DNA from: Mesocentrotus franciscanus
Lineage: Eukaryota > Echinodermata > Echinoidea > Camarodonta > Strongylocentrotidae
Assembly: GCA_037976565.1 (NCBI GenBank)
Contig: CP137672.1
Coordinates: forward strand, 28,422,877 to 28,486,876
Length of the DNA: 64,000 bases
Direction: 5' to 3'
Shown here one piece after another: positions 25,395 to 38,400 of this stretch (position 1 is the first letter of the stretch; the number at the start of each line of letters is the position of its first letter). The notes under the pieces were generated by a model that saw nothing but the letters and a program-made list of their open reading frames with translations, had not been told where the DNA came from and ran no database searches. A program made the position numbers and the translations under genes.

Positions 25395-25400
25395 TTTATT
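25395..25400 (-). terminator. Candidate poly(A) signal of the NLR gene
   Basis: AATAAA on the minus strand, about 47 bases past the predicted stop at 25447-25449. Its position supports 25447 as the true end of the gene. Confidence 0.5.
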
Positions 25401-25446
25401 CGTGGGTAACGATTGGGCGGAGCTTGGATAACAAAAAAAAACTATC

Positions 25447-25624
25447 CTACTTTGAAACAGTGAAATTCACGAAAGAGGGAGAAGAATAAATCAAAGGATG
25501 GACATGCAATCTATTGATATATCTTACCCGGCCACCATGCCCCACGGTGACAGTCAGCTTGCCTTCGCTGTTCACCTCAGAAATCAGTGGATCCAGATCC
25601 GCGTTGGTACAACACATATGCAAC
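25447..25624 (-). CDS. NLR exon 12: terminal exon and stop
   Basis: Acceptor CACTGACTATAG; the first G completes a Gly codon split after exon 11. Reads LHMCCTNADLDPLISEVNSE and GKLTVTVGHGG, continues open to TAG at 25447-25449, and AATAAA follows 47 bases on. A GTAAGA directly after GGCCGG (25533) could act as a donor to unseen exons, which would change the last 25 or so residues. Confidence 0.65.
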
Positions 25625-26454
25625 CTATAGTCAGTGATAGTAATACAAGAGCACATTTCGGGGTCACAAAACATGATATTCTGAACAAGTCAAACCTGAC
25701 GTACGACACCCTCTTAAAAAGCCATCAGAGATGTATGCTATGTGGTGTGAGAATAGATGACAATCTCACATCCGACCTTGCATAATATTGCTCTGTATTT
25801 ATATGGTGTGACTGCAAACCTTGGTATCAGCGGGATACAGCAAATCTATGAACAGCATGATGAATAAAACAAATAGAGTATTTGATTCACATTTATCTTA
25901 AGAAAATTAAATTGGTATAAATAAATCTGGAAATGAGAGATCATCAGATTATGTCAACAATCGTAAAATCATCTTATCTTAAAGACAACCGACTAATGTA
26001 TGTACGTTTTTCACTATCTGAAATTAATTCCAGACCTTAATGCAGCATCCCCTGACCCCACTTAAATTCTTATTAAGCGATAGTGACGATAGGTGACTTG
26101 TTGGGCAGAGTGTTTTGCCAAAATTAATTTCCTTTTGATATCAAGAACCAACTGTGTTAAATCAACGCTAGTTTTCCTCTTATGAGATCAAACATAATCA
26201 GGTATCCCATTTGTTTCAATACCATGTAAGCATACGGCAACAGGCTAGGTTTGTATCGTGGAGTAAAAAACTTCGAACCTTCTCTTTTACAGAGAGTCAT
26301 GGTATTATAAGGCAAGATGTGATGATGAAGAGAGTGAAAGAGAGGAAGTGCTGGAAAGAGAGTGGGATAAAGGGATACAAAGAGAACTTAGTAAAGAGAA
26401 AGAAAGATAATTAATCGAGAGGGACACAGCGAGAGAGAGAGAGGGGGTGGGCGC

Positions 26455-26496
<42 letters not shown>

Positions 26497-29400
26497 AATA
26501 AACTAACAGTAAAAGGAAAACCGAAATGCGTTCCACAATAAGTACAAGTAAGATTATGATTATACTGTGGCAATCATTACCCTGGTAAATCAAATGAGAC
26601 TCACCCTATGCTTGTCAGGTGTGGATGAGTCTTCATAAGTTGGATGATCTCAGCTGCCTTCTCGTTGTACAGGTCAATGCCAGAAATGGACAGCTTGGTG
26701 AGTCGAGAACATGATGTTATCACCGCCTTGCAAAATGACACGGGTTCGTTCAGTGTAGTCATCTTGACGCCCATCCGTCCGCTGATTTCAAGGTGAGTTA
26801 GATGATGGAATGGAAGGCAGGCCACTGTGACGATGTCTGATGAGACATTCTGGTCGTGTCGCCATTCCAGTATGAGAGTTTTCACTCGGGGACATGATGT
26901 ATGAAGTCCAAGATTCCACAGACTGGTCACATGGTCACAATCCACATATAGCTCATCCACTGAGGTTATTTGACGAGTCTTCAAGAAACATCGATGCAAA
27001 AAATGCTCACTATACATGTACATGTATATGATATGAATGGAAAGCAATGCTAATGTAAGAAATGATATTAAATATCCCGACACGTTATTGTTCTTATATA
27101 ATACTTTTACTGTTCATATCACGCTCGGTAATTATTTCACAAACATACAATAATAAAACCTACAGGGTTTTCATCATTTCAAAGTAAGTTGCCCTGATGA
27201 AGAAGAAGAAACAGACAAACGGGTAGGTTTGTGAAAAATGGGACAAGGAATACAAAAGTTTTGAACTTTGGGATGCCGAGATTATAAATGATATAGAGAA
27301 TATTCCTTTGGCACTACAGTCATATGCGATGCCGTTCTAGATAAACTTTATCCGATTTCTGTTTCCAAAATATTAAAATAACCTCACTGTTTTCCATTTC
27401 AGTGATCCAGCAGATTATGTTCCATTAGGCATAATAAATACATGTTTGTTTATCTTAAGACTTTAGAAAAGTGGATACTTTCGGTATTTTCGATACAAAA
27501 CAATTAGAGGATTTCCCCCTGTATGGCGTAACACATCATGATCACATTGCCAATTCGAGATTTCGTATATCATTAGCATTATCGACATTTAACATATCTT
27601 AACGTTTTTATTCTTTGTCCGTTTTCCCGGAAATCTTCATTAAAAATGGCTTCTTTATTCTGTCTGCTTCCACCCACATGACCAAAGCCAGGTTCTGGTG
27701 AGTATATGATTGCAGTACTGATTTTTAAATCTTTTTTATTTTGATATTCGCTCAGTCGTAATAAAAACGTATTCCGATTATTTCACATAATTTACTGAAA
27801 GTTACAGCAATATAAACACTCATCAATCGATATTTAAGGAGCTTTGGGAAAAATGTGCATGGTTCACCTTCAATCTAAATTGAAACCTAAAATTGTGCGT
27901 GCTAGAAAAATTATGTGAATATATGATATTTCACCTATGCAATTTATATGTGGTTTTAACTTGATTTCAAGACAAACTACTTCTCCCTCTATCATTCATA
28001 TTTAGTCTTTCTGGTTTCTTTAATGCTTCTGTTTAGCCTTGAAGAAAAAAGGTTTTTGACTTCTATTTTGGAATAGTAAAGATACTTACCAGTGTCTCTC
28101 CACCGTCCATGTCAACTTGTTCGATATATATCAAGCCGAGTGACTGGAGGTGTGGTAGCGAGAGAATGGAATGTAGTCTGCGTGGAGTCATCATGGAAAC
28201 ATCCATCATACTCAGCTTCTGGATCTGTACCAAGACAATTTATCAGTTCACACACAAATGAAATCCATTATGCGATCCGATTATTGTTTTTACTATCATA
28301 AACACGTTTTTTTAAAGGGAAATCCAACCTTGATAGCAAACTGTCTAGAATAAAGCAGAAAAATCAAAGAAGCATACTGGTGAAATTTTGAATGAAATAG
28401 GACAAAAAATGAGAAAGTTACGAATTGTTGAAAGTTGCAATTACTATAGGTATTGGCTCTTCAAATTGGCTGAATTGACAATGTCTATGTGATGTAGTGG
28501 CGTACAACTTTCCCATTTGCTCCAATACCAAAAAAGACTAAAATTTCAACTTTTCATAAATGTATGACTCGGGATGGTCTGTTCTTTTTAGAGGACCTGT
28601 AATAATGTACTATCCATGATATATTTTGAGTAGTACCCCGAGGGTGAAGGCACTTGGAAAAAACAGATATAAGTGATATTTTTGTACGCGACAGACGGGA
28701 GAGTAATCCGTCACTACGTCACAATCTACTGACAAAATTGCCGATTTGAGATTCGCACAGCTGTAGTGATCTCATATTTCAAACGCTCATATTTTTCTTA
28801 ATATCGGTCCGATTTATTTCAAACTTTCGCCATTCTGTTTCTCTGATTTTTATGCTTTCATGCAAATGAACTTATTAGAAGGGTTGGAGTGTCCTTTAAT
28901 CACAGCTAATATCAGATGAATCTGCATCTCAGTAACTTTATCATTCACTAATTCTGATTATTTCGTCTCGATTTCTGCTATAATTCAAATTAATCAACAT
29001 ATTATAATAAACAGAAAAGCATTTCAATGTGGATGGCATGATGTATTTCAATAGAGGTACTTGAGGTATTGTATCAGTAGGATGACATTACATCAAAATG
29101 ATATCTTCAAGAGAGTATGTTATACTTTTCTCCATTTGTTTTCAGAAGGCTTAGATATGTGATACATCTGATTTGACATTGTGCGTGCCATACTATCGAT
29201 ATCAGGTATATTTTACAAGAAAATTGTGAGAACAGTCTTAGGCAATAGTTGTTAACTTGGCCATGTGGACTACGGTTAAAATCAGTTTAATCATTAAGTT
29301 CTCACTTTAATCGGTTCTTAATGCGTTGTAAACGAAAGTAACTATATAATCATAATAGTCGTGGTTACAGAAATTAGGTATCTACTGTTACAAACTATAA

Positions 29401-32400
29401 GTTGAGGAATACATTAAAAGTATTTTTCAATTGATTATCATTTTCTTTGTTTTTTTATAGATGATATCCTTTTATTAAGAAATCAAAGAAATAAACACCA
29501 AGGTATTCTGTTTGGTTATTCATAGTAGGCATTTTAGAATCTAACATTTCTACATTACCCAATAGTAAAGAATAGCCATCTGTCTATAGTCAATAATGAT
29601 AATAATATCACAAGTTTTGTAATACATGCGTGTTAAAACAGGACATTCTTTCCAAGTGATTTTTGAGATTCACATATACATGTGTTTTTAATTCCATGTT
29701 TACATTTAGTAAGAAGGGGCATCATTTTCCTTAAATGAACACGTAATGGTTCTTATTTCTTGATACTTTTCAGAAAAGGGCAAAAATTCTAATATCTCCA
29801 TCTGATGAGATAGAGAGAGATAAGAAATCGCCAAAAAGGATCAATGTGGTAAATACAAGAAAAACGGGGGCTGAGAAAACGAAAGACAGCGAGCTTGAAA
29901 GAGAAAGAAGGAAAGAGAGAGGGAGAGAGAAAGAGAGAGAGAGAGAGGGAGAGAGAAAGGGAGAGAGAGAGAGGGAGAGAGAAATAGAGAGAGGGAGAGA
30001 GAGCATAGAAAAGCATAAGTAAGAAAGAGAGAAATGAGACTTACAGAAAGAGATGGGAGGACAAGAGCAAATAGAGACAGCTACGTAGGAACAAAGTTGA
30101 GTTTAATATAGAGAGACGAACTCAATCCTAATACAGAAAAAGAAGTACTCTCATATTCCTCACAAATTTCAGTGTAAGGATCGATTACTTACACTGGCAC
30201 TTAATAATTGAGAAATAACAGTGGAATACCATAACAAATTATTGCATTAATGATGTAAATCCTTGATTTCACATCAGCTGGAAAAACAGAGTTCTAGCTC
30301 AAGAGGGCAATTTTTCTGATGGGGGAGGGGCTGGTATCAAGCATCTCACACAAAAGACATAGCTGGCTTGCTTATACTTGTTGGGAAACCATAGTGACGA
30401 AATGCAGAACACAAGCAGACATACAGACCTACTGAAAAGGCATGTGTGTGTTTTTTTTTAACAAGTTTTGCTTTTCGTTGAGTTTTTAGTTTCGTTTTTT
30501 GTTGTTGTTGTTGTTGTTTCTGTTTTGGGTATTTTTTATTTTTGTATGTTTACAAACGGGTAAAAACCAGGGACACATAAATAGAAAAGAGGGCAAATTC
30601 GTCTTAGGAAGGAAATTTGCCTATAGCAGGAGGGCATTTGTTCACTTCGAATGAGGCACTTATTGTAGGAGGAAGGGCACATGTCCCGATTTCGCAAATT
30701 TTGGGATGATGTATCAAAACCTGTCCCTTGTCACGCCGCCCCTGTCGGAATGATACGCATTTCTATATTCAAATTTATATTTTCTAAAAGAAGTGTTTGT
30801 CTTTTCATTATACCCGATTTCACTTTGACCATTGTCATCTAAATTGAATCGAAGAATAAAGCTGTCATCGCAAAAAAATAATCTGTAGTTCCAAAGAAAA
30901 ATTGTAGAATGTCTCAAATGACCGAAAGTGAGGATCGGTAGAATAGTCCATTCAATTCAAATGATTCACTTTCCTGATTTACAGCATGGCCAAACTATCG
31001 TTTTATAATGAGTGTGATTTTGACTAATGCCCAAACATTATTTTGAAAAAAGTGCGAAATAGCATTATGTTTAGTTTGGAGAATGCAATAAAATATATAT
31101 GAAAGAAATAGTTTCCAATACAACGGAGAGAGGGGGGTGGGAGAGAGAGAGAGAGAGAGACGGGAGGAGAAAGAGAAAGAGAGAAGAGAGAGACGGAATA
31201 AACCAAGGGACATTGCTGTGGTACGAGCGAAATAAAGACGAGATGAAAAAAGACAAACAAATGTCTTAAATAGTTAAAAAGGAAACCGTGTCTTGTCAAG
31301 CACATTAAAATGTTTTGTCTGTCTATATATATTGTGCATGTAATATATTATTACAATACAAGGGAGAGAGAGGGGGTGGGAGGTTGTGTGATTAAATAAC
31401 AATAAACGAGTTCTTTTTTTGAAAGAGGGCGAAGAAATATTACTCCACTTATGGTTAGTTTAAAGAATGCAGAAATATTTGGAAAAAAATTGTTTCCAAA
31501 AAAAAAATCGTGTTCGGTATGCCTTTGATTTGGATGACTCAGTGGCCATCGTTGAGTAGAACTCATCACTCAGCTTCACATCGTCCAGCTCTAGTGATCG
31601 AAGATTTGGCAAGAAGCAGAGACCTCTCGCGTAATGGGAGGATGCAGCAGAACCCAGATTTGCGTGTTTGTGATTTAGCTCCTCAATCTGGTGATGTGAC
31701 AGGACATGTTGAATAGAGTTAATAGTATTATCAAGTATAGACGAAATGTATAATTTAAATATTTTTCATTGTCATTAATGGAACATCATTAGCCTTTACT
31801 TAGACTTTTAAAGTTAGGGAAAGAGAAAAGGAGAGATAGAAAGAGGGAGTCACAGACAGAGACAGAGAAATAAAGATAGAGATAGATAGAGAGAGGGGCT
31901 AAAAAGCCCAAGGGAAATGGATGTGGTAAGAGCAACGAAAGACGAGATGAAGAAAGTCAAATGTGATTATTTATGAATAGTTGGGAAAGAAAGAGGGTAT
32001 CTGTTCAAGTAGAATAAAGATGTTATTTCTTTCTATCTACAGTGCATGTGTAATATCTCCTTGAGACTATCGACAAACTATAAATAATTTCTCAAAACAA
32101 AATGAAAAATTCTTTTGATACGATACGGGCTTTAAAAATGCGCATTTATATGAATTTATTATATTACGACATTAAAATCCAGTCTATTAAAATGACTTGT
32201 GCTTCCTATTATCAGTATTGTAAGAGTAATATGTTGATATGAGCATTATAGCGACTAGTGACAATAAATTATTTCTGTTTTGTTTTTAGTGTGAAAAGTA
32301 TATATCACCATATGTTCAGTTTGAAGATTGCAAAACTATTGAGGAAGCAAAAAAAAAAAAATCGTTTCCAATACAAATCATCTTTTGGTATACCTTTGAT

Positions 32401-35400
32401 TTTGATGCCTCACAGGCCATCGTTGAGTAGAACTCATCACTCAGCCCCACATCGTACAGCTTCAGTGATCGAAGATTATGCATGAAGCAGAGACCTCTCG
32501 CGTAATGAGAAGATGCAGCAGAACACAGATCCGCGTACCCGTGCGTTAGCTTCTCAATCTGGTGATGTGACAGGACAGGTTGAATAGAGTGAATAGTATT
32601 ATTAAGTATAGACGTCATAGACGACAGGTCTAATTTAAATATTTTTCATGGTCATTAATGTAACATCATTAACCTCTACTTAGACATTTTTAAAGCAAGG
32701 AAAGAGAAAATGAGAGAGAAAGAGACAGACAGAGACAGAGACAGATATAGAGAAAAAAGGCCCAAAAGGAAATGGATGTTGTAAGAGAAGAGACAGACGA
32801 GATGAAGAAAGACAAACAAAGGTGATCTATTAAAGATGGTTGGAAAAGAGAGACTGTGTCGGTTGAAGCAGAATAAAAGTGTTATATCTCTCTATTTACA
32901 ATGCACTTGTAAAATTAATTTCTTGCGACTATTGGTAAAATTTAAATATTTTCTAAAAATGTAATGCGAAATACTATTTGTAGGATACGTGTTTAAAAAC
33001 TGCGCATTTATATGAATTTATATCATTACGACATTAAAATCCAGTTTATTAACATGACTCATCTTATTATCAGTATTGTAAGAGTATTATGTTGATATGA
33101 GCATAATAGTGTATAATGACAATAATTTTTTTTTTTTTAATGCGAATAAAAACATTTATCGACATATGCTCAGTTTGAAGATTGCAAAACTATTAGGGAA
33201 AAAGTCGTTTCCAATACAAATCGTGTTTGGATGTACCTTTGATTTTGATGCCTCTGAGGCCATCGTCGAGTAGAACTCATCACTCAGCCCCACATCGCAC
33301 AGCTTCAGTGATCGAAGATTTGGCAATAAGCAGAGACCTCTCGCGTAATGAGAGGATGCAGCAGAACCTAGATCCATGTACCCGAGCGTTAGCTTCTCAA
33401 TCTGGTGATGTGACAGGACAGGTTGGATAGAGTGAATAGTAATATCAAGTATAGAAGACATGTCTAATTTAAATATTTTTCATTGTCATTAATATGACAT
33501 CATTAACCTCTACTTAGACTTTTCAAGCAAGGGAAAGAGAAAAGGAGAGAGAGAGAATGAGACAGACAGAGACAGAGACAGATATAGAGAAAAAGGCCCA
33601 AAAGGAAATGGACGTGGTAAGAGAAGAGAAAGACGAGATGAAGAAAGACAAACAAATGTGATCTATTATAGATGGTTGGAAAAGAGAGACTGTGTCTGTT
33701 GAAGCAGAATAAAAGTGTTATATCTGTCTATTTACAATGCACTTGTAAAATTCATTTCTTGCGACTATTGGCAACATTTAAATATTTTTTAAAACTGTAA
33801 TGCTTTCAAAACACGCTTTTATATAAATCTATATCATTATGATACCAAAGTTCTTTCTATTCACATGATTTATTTCTTTGTCAGCATAGCCAGACTATTT
33901 ATGATATTGATATGAGAATGCTCGTAACTAATGAAAACAAATGATTTTTATTTGTTGTAAAAACAGTGACCCCATAAGTTGAGTTTGAAGAATGCAAAAC
34001 TATTTAAAAAAAAAAAAATCGTTTCCAATACAAATCATGTTTGGTATACCTTTGATTTTGATGACTCAGTGGCCATCGTTAAGTAGAACTCATCACTCAG
34101 CTTCATCACGTTTAGCATCAGTGATCGAAGATTTGGCATGAAGCAGAGACCTCTGGCGTAATGAGAGGATGCAGCAGAACTCAGATCTGCGTTGTAGTGA
34201 TTTAGCTCCTCAATCTGGTGATGTGACAGGATATATTAAATAGAGTAAATAGTATTATCAAATTTAGACCACATGTGTAATTTAAGTATTTGTCATTTTC
34301 ATTAATGGAACATCATTAACCTCTACTTAGACTTCTTAAGCTAGGGAAAGAGAAAAGGAGAGATAGAAAGAGAGAGTCACAGACAGAGACAGAGAAATAA
34401 AGATAGAGATAGATAGAGAGAGGGGCTAAAAAGCCCAAGGGAAATGGGTGTGGTAAGAGCAAGGAGAGGCGAGATGAAGAAAGTCAAATGTGATTAATTA
34501 TAAATAGTTGGAAAAGAAAGAGAGTGTCCTTTCAAGCAAAATAAAGATTTTATTTCTTTCTTTCTACAGTGCAAATATAATATCTCCTTGAGACTATTGA
34601 CAAGCTATAAATTATTTCTTAAAACAAAATGCAAATTCTATTTATAGGATACGTGCTTTAGAAATGTGCATTTATATGAATTTATATCATTATGACATTA
34701 AAATCCACTTTAATTTATTGCATGACTCATGCTTCTTATTATCAGTATTGTAAGTGTATTATATTGATATGAACATAATAGTGACTAATGTCAATAAATG
34801 ATTTCTGTTTTGTTTTTAATGCGAAAAATATTTATCACTATATGTTCATTTTGAACATTGCAAAACTATTGGGGATTAAAAAAAAAAAAAAAAATCGTTT
34901 CCAATACAATCTTGTTTTGGTATACCTTTGAGTTTGATGCCTCACAGGCCATCGTTGAGTAGAACTCATCACTCAGCCCCACATCGTACAGCTTCAGTGA
35001 TCGAAGATTTGGCATTAAGCAGAGACCTCTCGCGTAATGAGAGGATGCAGCAGAACCCAGATCCGCGTACTCGTGCTTTAGCTTTTCAATCTGGTAATAT
35101 AACAGGACATGTTGAAGAGAGTGAATAGTTATATCAAGTATAGACGACATGTCTAATTTAAATATTTTTCATTGTCATTAATGTAACATCATTATCCGTT
35201 ACTTAGAGAAGGAGAGAGAGAGAGAAAGAGAGACCGGGACAGAGACAGAGACATAATGAGAGACAGAGAGAGAAAGAGAGAAAAAAACAAGGGAAATGGG
35301 TGTGGTATAAATAAGAGCAAAGAAAGACGAGATGAAGAAAGACAAATGTGTTTGTATTAATTATAGATAGTTGGAAAAGAGAGGTCGTGTCTGTTCAAGC

Positions 35401-38400
35401 AGAATACAAATGTTATATCTGTGTATTTACAATGGACATATAATTGATTTCGAGAGACTATTGACAAAATGTAAATAATTTCTAGTAATAAAAATGCGAG
35501 ATACTATTAATAGGATACGTACTTTTAAAACACACATTTATATGAATATATTACTTTTTCACAATGAAACCCAGTCATTTCACATGATTTCTTTTTCTCG
35601 TTGTCAGCATGGTCAGACTATCATATTGATTTCGAGCGTGCTTTTGACTCATGACAATAGATTATTTCAAAAAACATGCGAAATACTCTTTATAGGATAA
35701 GTGATTTTATACACGCTTTTAGATCCGAGAGGTAGTGCGTTAGCTTATCAGTCTGGCGATGTGACAGGACAGGTTGAATAAAGTGAATAGTAGTGTCAAC
35801 GTGTTTAACTGCAGTATTACTTATGTTCAGTGCTGTAACATCATGATGGTATGTCATCGATATATATATATATATATGTATATATACTTAGACTATGATG
35901 GGCTTTTTAAAAGCTAGATTGAAAGAAACACACAGAATGAGTTAACCGAATATTTTGTAGAAGAATGACATGATGTACAGGGAAAAGAGAGTAAAACGGA
36001 TTATATAATCTCATTATTTTCCTTCAATCAAAGATTACTTATTGCATGCTATTTTAATTTTTCTTCACCTTTTTCAAAAAGAATCTAAAAAAGTGTGTTC
36101 CTAGATTCAAGTATAACAACTCAATAATATAAACAGATATCAGTTAGATATAGGATAACAGAAGAGAATAATGTGCGAGACGATGAAATATTACTAAAAG
36201 ATGAGGTGAGTTTATTGATAATTGATGATCTTTCCATAATTGTTCTATTGTCATATGCCATATGAAAAATAGGACAAACTGATGTATGATAATCAATAGT
36301 TCCTACTTAGCATTTTCTTTCATAAAGCATGGACACAAGGAACAATTAGAGAAGTGAGGAAAATAAAGCAATATGATGGGATATTGACAATGGCAGAGAG
36401 AGAGAGAGAGAAAGAAAGAGAGGGGGTGTGGTTAGAGCTAAGAAAGAACGATGAGGTGAGAAGGTGAATAGACATATATTAGCAAGTGAAGTTGTGGCGT
36501 GCGCCTGTAATCCAGCTAACAGTGGAAGTTACAAACTGATTCAGCCGAGGACGCAGGTTCGAGACTGAGTCACGTCTTTCGGATGGTGATGTTAAAGGTC
36601 GGTCCCCAGACGTAAATAATCATATCTGATTGATACACGTCTGTAAAACCCAATACACACACACACACATGGAGCACATGTTGAGGACGATGGAGCACAT
36701 CTCCAAGGCGATGTACAGACTGACACATAATGATGAACATGAGTCAGAAATAAATTTTTAACATCAATGCTTTCTCTGAGGAGATTTTTTGGTGGCAAAT
36801 TTAAACACATGACGCGAATATAATTGAAAAAATATACACATATTAGCAAGTGTAATTTTAATATGGAGCACATGTTGAGGTCCATGGAGCACATCTCCAA
36901 GGCGATGTATATACTGACACAGTTATTCAGTTAACTTTTTCCAGGCCTTGGCATTCCAGTGGTTGCAATTTCTTTACTTTGTTACACTTCTCTTGTATAC
37001 TTGATTTTGCCAAATAAAATAATAATAGCAATAATGTTAAGCTATGCGATGTGCATTATACATAGCCTTTGCATTGCACGTATGTGGTAGCCATATGTAA
37101 GGTGTAAGCGGCGCCTGGCCTGATTGTGACGTTGCGTGACGTCACGATATGACTATACGACGCACCCTTCTCGGCAATCACCGGAGCTTTCTTTCTCCAA
37201 AGTGCGCAATCAATATTGTAGCTAGTCCAGAATCTGGTCTATTTAATTTGATCTCCACCACACCAGCAATGCGATCTGCCCCACTTACTTGCTGCCAGCC
37301 GAAGATGGCGTGATTATTAAAGGGAGTGTAGCATGACGAGACTGGGTGTCTTTCCCATTGCCCTACTCGGGGCCAATCGGGTATAATAGCGAGCTTTCGA
37401 TTTAGGCACCGGACGTCGGCTACTACGAGGTACTGGAGCGTGGAGACGTTGCGCAGCTTACGTCCGTTCCCTTCGCGGCAGTGCTTTCGATTTTTCACGA
37501 CGGTGCTTTCGTCGGTGACGTGACCAATTTTTGAGATCAGGTGATTAAATCAGGTACTAAATTCACAGTGCGCGAAAATATGATACGAAGAATAACATTA
37601 GGATGACAGAAATAGAAAGTTAGAATGATAAAACAAAAAATAACATAAGAAATGGTAAGAATAAACAAAGGATAACAAGAGGAAATAGTAAAAACAAAGA
37701 ATAACATAAGAGAAGGTGCTAGAAGGAAGAAACAAAGTATAAAATAAGGAAAGATAGAAAGAGGAAGTGATAAAATGATAAAAACAAAGAATAACATAAG
37801 AGAAGATGATAGAAGGAAGAAACAAAGAATAACAAGGAAAGACAGAAGGAAAAAATGATGGAATGATAAAAACAAAGAGTAACATAAGGAAAGATAGAAA
37901 GAGGAAGTGATAGAATGATAAAAACAAAGAATAACATAAGAGAAGGTGATAGAAGGAAGAAACAAAGAATAACATAAGGATAGACAGAAAGTGAAAATGA
38001 ATAGAATGATAAAAACCAAGAATAACATAAAAGAATGTGATAGAAGGAAGAAACAAAGGGTAGCGTAAGGAAAGAAAGGAAGAGCAAATAATAGAATAAT
38101 AAAAACAAAGAATAACATAAGAAAAGGTGATAGAAGAAGAAACAAAGAGTAACATGATAGGAAAGATAGAAAGAGAAAATGATAGAATGATATCAACAAA
38201 CAATAACATAAGGATTGATAAAATATTTAAAAAAAAGAACAACATAAGGAAAAACAGATAGAGAAAATGATTAAAAATAGATAATGGAAAGAGAAGATGA
38301 AAGATATACAAACAACAAATAACATAAGAAAAACAAAGAGAAAACTAGAAATGCAATCGTGATCAACGATATGCGTGCAATGTCGCCCGGCTTAATTTCT

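Larger units (their letters stand above)
31100..35800. repeat. Tandem segmental array carrying the LRR exons, period about 810-880 bp
   Basis: Exon starts at 35090, 34214, 33401, 32558 and 31687 are 876, 813, 843 and 871 bases apart. Intronic sequence is copied too: each unit repeats a poly-A followed by TCGTTTCCAATACAAATC just 3' of the exon, and on the other side AAATATTTTTCAT, a GA-rich block (for example 34340-34425, 33525-33600, 32690-32760), AAGACGAGATGAAGAAAG and a GACATTAAAATCCAG block. Confidence 0.85.

Noticed and set aside
25498..25785. Plus-strand 95-codon frame
   Set aside because: It is the antisense shadow of the last NLR exon.
37178..37498. 106-codon minus-strand frame with moderately balanced composition
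   Set aside because: Part of it is a dispersed repeat found again at 39525 and 40205; no family recognised.
37537..38311. Minus-strand frames of 220 and 237 codons rich in F, L, S and Y
   Set aside because: They lie wholly in a purine-rich minisatellite, overlap in several frames and show only the repeat period.
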